64,000 nt of DNA from Stomorhina lunata (Eukaryota; Arthropoda; Insecta; Diptera; Rhiniidae): positions 155,981,828 to 156,045,827 of the forward strand of contig OW121740.1 of assembly GCA_933228675.1 (NCBI GenBank), read 5' to 3'. The notes under the pieces were generated by a model. The model was not told the origin of the DNA. It worked only from the letters and a program-made list of their open reading frames with translations, and ran no database searches. The position numbers and the translations under genes are program-made. Shown piece by piece: positions 33,501-45,500 of this stretch (position 1 is its first letter; each line of letters begins with the position of its first letter).

Positions 33501-36500
33501 AGCGGTTACAATGTTGTTGCATAAACCAATAAAATTGATTAACTTCGAAAACATTACTACGTCTTGATACCGTAATTCAATGAAATAAAGATTGAAAGAA
33601 TAATTTTTTCCGGATTACCATTTTAAAACCTAAAATTTTCAGTTATGCCACTATAGATGTAAATAAAAATTTTGAATTTCAAACATTTACGACAGTCTTA
33701 AAAGTTTTAAGTTAAAACAATATTAATAAATATTATTTTGCTAATATTTAACAATAATTTATTGAAAATATAGCATAAAAAGACAAAGTAATTATTTATC
33801 CTCGAATATTTATTTAACGATACATATTCTAAAGTAATACAAATCTGTCTTTACATTTACAATTTCTTATTTTCATTTTTAATTTATGTACAGAATCTTC
33901 TGTGTTCTATTTTTATTTTTTTAAGTTTGTCAAAAAAAAAAAAGAGGAAAAATAGAGAAGTACACATAAGCATCCTTGAAAGCCATTTTTCGCCACCCCT
34001 TTTTTAAAATAAACACCCCTACTCTAATTTTTAAATCTTCAACAATACAATCAGCTAGCAACATGCAATGCTTTCATGTAACTTATTCACAAGCCTCCTC
34101 ATCACACCCAACCAAAAACCTATATTCCACCTCCGTCATCCCACCAACACCACCATCCATCCACATAACCAGTAGCCGCCACATGCTTATGTATATCAGT
34201 TTGGTTTAAAAATATAGTACATGCTTGGTTGGTTATTTTTGTTTTTGGAATTCTCTTTATATGCTCCAATATTGCAGATATTTCATAATACTGGCAACAT
34301 GCAAAATATGTATTATATGTTGAACAAAAGTTTTTGTTAATAATATTAAACAAAATTATTTCCTTTAACTATTTCTAAGAATAGTTAAATACAAATAAAA
34401 TTGTTTTAATTTTAATATCATTGTTATTTCGGTTATGATGAATATAGTTTAAATATTTGATTTTGGTTGGTATTTATTCCCTTTTTTTACTCTTACCAAC
34501 CAGATTCACAAATTCTCATAACTTGAGCTGAAACCTTTTTTTGTTTCATGTATTCACATTCAGAAAACGCGTTCTTATTATCATTACAATATACATTATT
34601 ATATATTAAGTCCCCCCTTAAATTCCCCCCTTCCACTACGCATACTCCATTTCAATCTTATATTTTTGATTAAAATATACAAAAGTTTTTATCTTCTTTT
34701 ATCCATTTTGGTATAATACTTAAAGTTTTTTGGCATTTTTATGCGATGCATTTTATTTCGTTTAAAAAAGGTCCATTGGTATTTATTTTGGGATTGTAGA
34801 GATCAATTCGATATCTGACAGATTAAAATTTTTTAGTAAAAATCTAAATTTTTGTTAAATATTTAGTTCAGGCGTAGTAATAAGAACAAAAATAGACAAG
34901 TCCGACTCTTCACATCTTAGGTGGGTATTAAAGTTTGTGATACATTATCATATATAGAAATATTTGTGATACATATGTATGTATGTTTTGACAATCGGTC
35001 CACAATTTGCCAATGCTCTCTTATAAGATCTAATGTCTAAAGCGCCTACCCAAATTTTCTAAAAAATTCACTGAAAAAAATTTTTTATCAAAAATTTTTC
35101 AACAAAAAATTTTTTTATCAAAAATTTCCTATAAAAAATTTTTTTTATCAAAATTTTTCTAACGAAAATTTTTTTAACAAAAATTTATTGAAAATTTTTC
35201 TATAGAAACATTTTTTTTATTGAAAATTTGTCTATAGAAAAATTTTTTTATTGAAAATTTGTCTATAGAAAAATTTTTTTATTGAAAATTTGTCTATAGA
35301 AAAATTTTTTATTGAAAATTTTTCTATAGAAAAATATTTTTATTGAAAATTTTTCTATAGAAAAATATTTTTATTGAAAATTTTTCTATAAAAAAATATT
35401 TCTATTGAACATTTTTCTATATAAAATTTTTTTTATTGAAAATGTTTCTATAGAAAAATTTTTTATTGAAAATGTTTCTATAGAAAAATTTTTTATTGAA
35501 AATTTTTCTATAGAAAAATTTTTTATTGAAAATTTTTCTATAGAAAAATTTTTTTATTGAAAATTTTTCTATAGAAAAATTTTTTTATTGAAAATTTTTC
35601 TATAGAAAAATTTTTTTATTGAAAATTTTTCTATAGAAAAATTTTTTTATTGAAAATTTTTCTATAGAAAAAAATTTTTTATGGAAAATTTTTCTATAGA
35701 AAAAAATTTTTTATGGAAAATTTTTCTATAGAAAAAATTTTTTATTGAAAATTTTTCTATAGAAAAATATTTTTATTGAAAATTTTTCTATAGAAAAATA
35801 TTTTTATTGAACATTTTTCTATAAAAAAATATTTCTATTGAACATTTTTCTATATAAAATTTTTTTTATTGAAAATGTTTCTATAGAAAAATTTTTTTAT
35901 TGAAAATTTTTCTATAGAAAAATTTTTTTATTGAAAATTTTTCTATAGAAACATTTTTTTATTGAAAATTTTTCTATAGAAAAAAATTTTTTATGGAAAA
36001 TTTTTCTATAGAAAAAATTTTTTACTGAAAATTTTTCTATAGAAAAATTTTTTTATTGAAAATTTTTCTATACAAAAATTTTTTAATTTTATAAGGGGTT
36101 ACCTTTAGGCTTATATGGTCAGATTTTAATTGTTGATGTAAATAAAACAATTGTTTGTTTACATTTCCCAACGTTTCGTTTCTTTTTTGGAAACTTCTTC
36201 AGGGGACTTGAGTCTGTTTATCTAAAAAACTGGACATCACGAACAAATTTTTGTATAAATAAATAAATAAATAATTAAAATAAAATAAAAAATGACAACA
36301 CTAAAAAACAAAAATCGAAAAGTCAAGTTAATCTTAACTCTAATATCACAGAACTGAACTTGAACGTTCAAAAATAATTTTTTCAGTTTTTCTCCACAAT
36401 TACTTTTCAAATTTTCAAAATTAATAATTTGAAAGTTAAATGAACTCAAGCCTGATTAAACCTAATTTTTCAAAAATTTTTTTATTGAAAATTTTTCTAT

Positions 36501-39500
36501 ATTTTTCTATAGAAAAATTTTTTTATTGAAAATTTTTCTATAGAAAAATTTTTTTATTGAAAATTTTTCTATAGAAAAATTTTTTTATTGAAAATTTTTC
36601 TATAGAAAAATTTTTCTGTTGAAAATTTTTCTATAGAAAAATTTTTTTATTGAAAATTTTTCTATAGAAAAATTTTTTTATTGAAAATTTTTCTATAGAA
36701 AAATTTTTTTATTGAAAATTTTTCTATAGAAAAATTTTTTTATTGAAAATTTTTCTATAGAAAAATTTTTTTACTGAAAATTTTTCTATAGAAAAATTTT
36801 TTTATTGAAAATGTTTCTATAGAAAAATTTTTTTATTGAAAATTTTTCTATAGAAAGTTTTTTTTTATTGAATATTTTTCTATAGAATAATTTTTTTATT
36901 GAAAATTTTTCTATAGAAAATTTTTTTATTGAAAATTTTTTTATTGAAAATTTTTCTATAGAAAAATTTTTTTATTAAAAATTTTTCTAAAGAAAAATTT
37001 TTTTATTCAAAATTTTTCTATAAAAAAATTTTTTTATTGAAAATTTTTCTATAGAAAAATTTTTTTATTGAAAAGTTTTCTATAGAAAAATTTTTTTATT
37101 GAAAAGTTTTCTATAGAAAAATTTTTTTATTGAAAATTTTTTTATAGAAAAATTTTTTTCTTGAAAATTTTTCTATAGAAAAATTTTATTAAAAATTTTT
37201 TTATTGAAAATTTTTTTGTTGAAAATTTTTGTATTGTTATCGCAAACTTTTCTCTATAAAAATATTTTTATCCAAAATTTTTTTATAGAAAAATATTTTT
37301 ATCCAAAATTTTTTTATAGAAAAATATTTTTAACCAAAATTTTTCTATAGAAAAATATTTTTATCCAAAATTCTTTTTAGAAAAATATTTTTATCAAAAA
37401 TTTTTCTGTAGAAAAATATTTTATTCGAAGATTTTTATATAGAATTTTTTTTATCAAAAAATTTTCTACAAATATGTAGAAACAATTTTTTATGCTTTAT
37501 TGAGTTTAATTAATGATCGTAATATTTACGAAAATTAAAATTAGTAGTCGGCTCCTGGTGATATGGAATGCTAACTGTATTGAGCTGTTTTATAAAAGAT
37601 TGTATGAATTGGTAAGATCTGAAGTAAAGAATTCAAAAAATTTTTTAAGCAAGAAAAAATTAGAAAAAAATATAATTAAAAAAAATCTTCTTTGAAATAA
37701 ATTTTTAAGTTATGACAATATTCTAGCAAATTATCGGTCGTTATGTATATCATCACACTATTCAACTATGGGGTACAACAGCCATTGAAAACCATTAAAA
37801 CTTTTGTTGTATTTGTCGTCGTTGTTGCTTCCTCTATTTGTTGAATTAAAGTAGATGATACTATGGAAGATAGCTTTGAATATTGCTGTAATATAAAACA
37901 TATACTAACTGGATTGGAGTCAGTCATAGTCATTTGTGTGCTTGCTGACTGAAATTCTGTCTGTTTATCTGTCTGTCTGTCTGCATGTCTATATGCCTGC
38001 TAGGTAAAGTTTATACTTTTTTGTTTTCAACATTCTTTGGCTTGAACAAACTGCAAATCGATATTTATGATTTTTCTTTACATTATTCCTACATCTTTTG
38101 TTTTATAAACATATTTGTATATAGATATTGTACTTTAACATTTTTAAGGAAATCTACATGTGCATTGTTCGTGTTATTGTTCACCATTTAATTTATTTTA
38201 GATTTTCAATTTGTTTGTATTTTTTAATGGCACTTAAGAAAATTGGTTCAATTAATTCCAACACACTAAACTTGATCTAATTTTTTTTACGCAAAGAAGG
38301 GAAAAAAATGGACACAAAACTTTTAAAGGACATAACTGTTTTTTTTTTTTTAATTATATCTTAATTAATGAGTCGTATCTTAAATATATCGAGCTGGACT
38401 GTTAAAAAAGTTAAACAAATACATTTACAAATTTACATGGATTTTTTGTGAAATAAAATGGATTGAACATTTTGTTTTTATATCAACTTTCAATTTCGAT
38501 ATAAATTTTTTTTCCCAAGGGATAACAAAATTTAAAACATACAAAAGAATGAAGAATATTTAAAAATTTGTTTTATGTTTCCATTATAAAAATAAGGTCG
38601 AATTTTTCGGTTTAAAATCGACTTTAAATGTTCTGTGGTTAGGCTGGATGTTTTTCAATGAAAAGAGCTTTTGTTATTTATTTAATATATTTACATTTGT
38701 GAAATACTTACGTTGATGTTTATCGGCTAATTGAACCAAGGTATTTGGAAGATCTCGTCTTCTATAGAAGCACATTACTTTGGCTTCAACACTACCAGTT
38801 TGACTTTTATTTAACTCTTCAATGCGACGAATTAAATATGGACTATTCGGAGTAGATGTCTCTACATAGACATAGTCTGAAATTAAAAAAAAATATATAT
38901 AAATTAATATAGTAAATTTATCTGATATAAAAAAAGCACATCAAAGGAACATAGTTTAATATTCAAAAATTTCAACTATGTTTTGTTTCAAATTGAACTC
39001 ATATACATAAATATAGCTTATTTACATGAATAGTGTCATAACTAAAAAAAGCATTGATTCAAAAAACAAGTAAGAAAATGCAACTAATGTTTAATTTGTG
39101 AAAGGCGATTGTTAGCCAATTTTACAAGATCTTTTTAATTCCTGGCGACATACACTTTGTTAGGAGTTCCTAATGCATCTACCGTATATAAAGTCTGGAT
39201 ATAACATTAATTGATAGCTACCTTATTTCTCAGGTGCAATATTAATAAACTAAATGTAGCTCCAAATCTCTTTGATTGTAAATATAAAAAGGGGATGTTA
39301 TATATATAAGAACTATAACCAAATGTTGACCGATTGTTTTATATCCTGGCTGGTATTTATATAAAGTTTATTTGTGCAAAATTTAGTGCCATAGTCGTCA
39401 CTGTTTATAATTTAATAGCTTTTAACTTGCGTTTGTGGCATTTTAGTGGTTTCCGGGAGCGGTTTTATATTAAAGCTATGGTCAAATATGAACCGATTTC

Positions 39501-42500
39501 TATAAAATTTCACATACTGACCAAAAGTTGCTTAAAACTTCTCTGATCTAAATTTAGTTGCCATAGACAACTGTATTCAATTTACATGTATACATTACAT
39601 GTTACAACTGTATTCAATTTATCAGCATAAATGTGATTCCCGGGAGCAGGGTTATAAGGGGGCTGTAACTAAATGTGAACCGATTTCGCCAATTTTCAGT
39701 ACAAAACTTCTATAAACTGTTGAAAATATTTTTTTGTAAAAATTTGTCTCTCTAGCTTTTGAAGCTAGCTATCGCGCTTTAATCTGACGGACAGGGGGTT
39801 TTTCTTTTTGTATTTTTGTTTCCGTTTTATATGAGAGCTACAGTCAAATGGTCACCGATTGTGACAAAATTTTGCACAGTGGCTGGCATTACCATAAGAC
39901 AAGGCATTACCCGCGACAGCCGGTTCTACGTACCGGAATGACCAGAGGTTTCTCGGCCAAGGGCTGTCAACTCAGCAACAACATATTTACAACCACAAGA
40001 CTTCCTTGTGCTAAATTTAGTGGTTATATCTGTTATAGTTTTAGATTTATTGACATTTAAGTGTATTTTAGGTAAAATTTTGGCTGTTTTCATAAGTGTT
40101 TTGTATGGGAGCCATTGCTAAATGTAAACCGATTTTAATGCTTAGGGCTTATGTAAAACTTATATATAGCAAATTTTATCATCATAGCTATTATAGTTTG
40201 TTATTAATCATCAAATAAGCGATTAGCCAGGCGAGTTTATACGCCAAGATTTTTATGTTGCTGATGAACGAGGAGGCAATGTTCAGGAAATGTTTCGGAA
40301 AAAAAACAAAGAAAGTCCCAAAGAAATATCTCGTGAGACAAGTTATTTACAGTTGTGGCAAAAAAAGCCGAGCGTAAAAAGCCGAGCAATAAACACAGAA
40401 ATGTATATAACGAAGCCATCAAGCCACTTTGTAAAAAAGGCACTTGAGTGGTATTAAAACAATAATGCCATTTTTGTACTACGAGATGCAAATCTTAATC
40501 TTAAGTTAACTGTCAAGAACTTCGGCCTGTGAAAAGGTACTTGGCTCTTGTAAAAAACAAATTTAAAGAATACATGAAAGTTGTTTCAGAACATGTCCGA
40601 TTTAAAGCGTATGTGGACCACATCTTTGGAAGGACTTCCGAAAAATGTCGAAAATTAAATTAAATTAATTTGTACAATATGCCAATAAATATACGTATTT
40701 TAAATAGTGTTTATATTGTATGGTTTGAGTTTTATTTAACTTAATGCAACTACAAATTTCGTTCGGAGCATTCCGATTTTACCAATTTCCCAACTTTTTC
40801 AATAAATGAGGGATATTATTGCTTAATTATATTGTCTTAGCTCTTTTTGTTCAGAAACTATCATAATCTCAATGATGGACGGAAAGACGAAGAACATCGC
40901 TTAATAGTCTTAGAATATGAAATTTTCCTTTATATAATGATTTGCGAAATTAAAAGTTAAATAATAAAATTTTACCAAAAGAACATCCTTTTTGTAGTAC
41001 GCACTGAGTTTAAAACCCCCGAATTTTGAGTTATATCACTATGCAAATAAATACTGCCGTTTTTCATTGTGCGTATTTAGAGTACACACACTTTTTTTGG
41101 GAAGGGATTGGATGTTTTGTTATGTGTTGCTTGTGTCATTAGCAGATTCACCGGCTATATTAGAGAGATACCAATCTAACTACCTACTAAATAGATACAC
41201 ATGCACACACCAAACATACAGATATCTACAACTTGAACATGCAGACGAATAGTACAGACAAAACAAAAAGTACAAAATTAAATTTTCTGTCATACGTGCC
41301 CGGCACAATGAAAAGTTTAGTGAAATAAACTAAATGTATACATATGTATGTATGCACACATATATTGTACATAGATATAAAAGCAAATCATAAAAAATAT
41401 TAAAGTTAAAACCATTGGACAAGTAAGAATTTCTTATAATCAAAAATAGAAGGGGATAAATACGGGCTAATTTTATGGTAATGTTTGAAATTGTTAATTA
41501 AAAAAGTAAAAGAGTGTTTTTGTTCAGTTTGAACGATATTTTTTTATAAATAACTTCTCACTGAAAGGCTTAAAATTAAAAGTTAATGCCTACATTGAAC
41601 ATTTTAGGTAATAATAAGTTTTTTTTTATATTATTTAAAACACATTTAAGTAATGCTAAAATTTATCTATTCAGAAAAATACTTTCATAATAATAATAAT
41701 TGCCACTTATTGTGGTCGACACAATGTCTACTTTCAGTTATTTGGCTACTTTTTTAAACCAAGACCAAAATTCTAATAATATCAAATCAATCTTATAATC
41801 GTTCCAATGAATAGGTGACGGAATGGATGAAACCATCACTAGTTTCAAGCAAGTTATCAAAAAATCTAAATTATACAACTCAGCTTCAGAAAATAAATTA
41901 AATATAAAGTGTAGCAAAAGTAATCTATTATTTTCTTAATATACTTCTATAGCACTCTGTATATGGTTTAGTTTTTTTTTGTATTTATTTGCAAACTACG
42001 TCGTTGTAAAGATGAAAGTTAGTACTAAAATAACTTATTTGACAGTTTTAATTTTAAGTGTCAAAAATTAATATTTACAAAAAGAAAAAAAAAAGGTTTA
42101 AACGGGTAAAAATATAAATTGTGTTTATGGAACTGACTGTAACAGAAAACCATGCACAATTGATTTCTTCGATTTCGATGCGAAAGGCTTATTGTCAAAA
42201 ATGTTGACAAGACGTAAGCACTGTTTCAACTGAACATTGCGCAAAAAATCTAGGGTCGAATAGTTACTAAATTGCAACAAAACCCATGCATTTTTAAGCA
42301 AAAAAATCTTGGTCAAATACCAAAAAGCTAGCGCTAATGGTGTCCAAGATAGAATTGGCAGATAGGAAGAATTGGCAGGAAATCATCTACTACGAGATAC
42401 TCTCATACGTATTATTCTATTGCAGCATTCGAACGAAGCAACCGAAAACGAAGAGTTATCTTTTAATGGAAAAATGCCATGCCAAACACGTCGATAATTG

Positions 42501-45500
42501 CTAGTCTGAAGCCTCAGAATTTCGGTTAGAAGGTTCATATGCATCTACCATATAGACCAATTTATTAATACCTTCTCTTGTCTATGGCTAACGATTTTAC
42601 TCACTTTCTTAAATGGCGTATTTACAACCTGTTAAGGTCAAAGGCCGAGCATGTTTTTGAATAACATGCGCTTCAATTTTCTACGCTATTCTACAATCTC
42701 AACTGTGGACACTGAGCACCTCGTGGTACCACCTGTTTAGCTACCTTAACACTTGTTAAATTAGTGAGCTAAGTTCTTCCATATGAACTATAAAGATATG
42801 GGTTAGAACGTGAGGCTAGTAACCCACTCTTGAAAAAAAAAAAACAATTACTATGAAAAAGCTAAAACGCGCCTCACACCGAAACTTCGATGAAAAGACC
42901 AAGTGGGGGAAAATCTTTCAAAGCTTGGCCTATGAAATTGGAGAATATGCGCACAAGATCGAAAAGCATAGAATTCCAAAATATGCTCGGCCTTTGAAGT
43001 TGACAGGTTGAAAATAAAGGCCATTTAAGTAAGTATACCACGTTACCCGCGCTTCCTTTAAACAAAGCTTTAATTTTATTATTTTCTGACATAAAAAAAG
43101 GATTAACAATCTCAAAATGTCAAAAAAGCATATAAAACGGTTGACTTTCACAAAGTGAAAAATTGGCCGTATTATATCCAACATGATATAATACGGCCAA
43201 TTTGATTTAAAACTTTAAATAATTTCCAGATATTTTTTTACATTTCTGGTTAAATATTTGCAATTTTATAGAAAATTGAATTTTCGGTGGTATTGTCTAT
43301 CATCAATTAAAAAAATCTTGACGTTATTTTTATTGTCAAAATTGATGAAGTCTTTTATTTTTTGAATAAGTTCCAAAATGTTTCCAGTATACCAAGTACC
43401 AAGCGAAACTATTATTCAAAAAAATGTAATAAAAATGTCATCATGTTATACATATGTACACACATATATCAAATATTTGCTATTAAATTTACTAAAAAAA
43501 AACTTAAGAAATTTAACTATAACAGACTAAAGAAATATGTATGTAAATATAAATCAAATCCTAATTAAACAAACTAAATTTATCATCTGTAACAACTTTC
43601 ACACATTCGCCACCATCATCATCATCAGTTCGTAACTCTCATCTAGTTGCACTAGTTTTCTCAAAAGCAGATTACAAGTTTTATAAACCAAACTAACTCT
43701 TTGGATCTAAATGTATTTATACAATAATGGCATACACAGCACATTCAACAAATTCCAATTAGATAAATTAAAATCGTAAGAGTTTAAACTGCGGCGTGTG
43801 GAGATGGAAACACTCGCTCGTGTACACAAATACATACATACATACTTAGGGTAGGAGCATTTAAACAAAAATATACACATAAGAAAAAATAAAACAAATT
43901 GCAAATTCAGACTAAACTTATGTATTTGCATTGGTCAAACGTCGCAAAAAAATGGTTAAAAGTTGGATGACTTTTTTTTTCTTTTATGTGATCAAAAAGT
44001 ATATATTTTGTGTTTGTTATAATTTCATATTTTAATTATGTTAATAAAATTTTAAAGAAATTAACCAAAATTAAGATGTTCAAGGCAGCAATAACACGCA
44101 AAGACTAAAACATGATCTAAGACACAGACTAAGTAATTATCTAAGACAAAAACGTATACTAAGAAATAGATTAACACTTAGCTAAAATGGGTGGTAGACA
44201 AAGAAGATTAATTTGAAATGGATTGCTATAAATTCTAGTATCTCTAGTAATACTAATTGCACCTGTATATTTTTTAAATGTGACATTTTAAGTTTTTTTT
44301 TCTGAAACACATTACAAAAACCATCTTATTCTGTACACATTTATTAATCAGAAAATGGGTTCACTGTAAAAAAGTTTGAAATAATGTGCGATAAGGAGAA
44401 TGGAATTATTCAAACGCATTCTAATTAAAATGGGCCTGAAAATCGGATCTGATATATAAACTTGGCAATCAAATCAACAGGATAATAACCACCAGACATA
44501 CATATTTCACTCACCATGAGGAATGATTATATTACGTACGATAGTGTTTAAATATGCTTCTCCATAATTTCATTTGTCCTATAAATTGGACCTAAGCCGT
44601 AACAAGAAAAACATTCACATATCTTTATATTTATACTTTATGGTCTGCTTGGTTACGCTTTATTACAATGGCAATATCAATAGGATAACGACTATAAATG
44701 TTCACTTTCTTTGGAAAGCGGATAGTAGAAAGATGAAAGGTGGTGAAAAAGGAGTTAGTTTTTTAATTTTAAACACTGTAATTGCACGTCGTGTCTATTT
44801 TTAGAGCAAGTGTAATTAAAACGCAGTGGACAAACTCCAGTAAGTTGCGCCATTTGTTGTTATTAAGGCGCTTTTTGTTCTACAGCCATTTTTTTTATCG
44901 AAATTAATAATTAAAGAAATTGATGTTAACATGACAAGGGATCGAACCCAGGGTCAATGTGATATGTTAACATATCACATTGACCCTGGGTTAGTATTCG
45001 ACGTGCTTAATAACTAAGTAACAGCACCCTCACACATGTCCTCAATTTGCTAACCGGCTGTACTTGGTTAAAAGACAAAGAAACAAAACTTGCTACGTAT
45101 TAAGCAATTGGTCGGTCAGTGGCAAATTATTCTGTAACCGTGTAGTCTAGAGTGATCGAAACACAGTGGAAAAACTCCAGGACAGTGACAGCCTGCTTAA
45201 AAATGTCCTCAGATAACCACTTGCATGAGGAGAAGAGTGTTGCACCACTTAAGAATCATATCCAAATGCTAACAAGGCAGTTTATTCTGGGACATCCAGA
45301 CAGCACACCATCCATGTTCGCTCTGTTACGCATTCATAAGAACATAATAATATCGACGATAACAAGTAAACGGATAAATGCTAATTTTGGCCCCAACCTA
45401 TTACAGAGAAAGAGAAAAGTCTGCCATGAACTTTTAGGGTATTACTGGCACAATTAAGATCACAATATTGTAGTAAATCTAATTCATACTATTCTCCATA

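Noticed and set aside
35075..37490. CRISPR-like array of regular repeats
   Set aside because: Units are contiguous with no unique spacers, in a eukaryotic intron; this is a satellite-type tandem repeat.
41067..41252. 61-codon frame with [16 protein letters not shown]
   Set aside because: No splice context, no family pattern, in the middle of a large intron; chance frame.
44936..44992. tRNA gene
   Set aside because: Only a B-box-like motif is present; no A box, acceptor stem or anticodon arm can be drawn, and the palindrome replaces the body.
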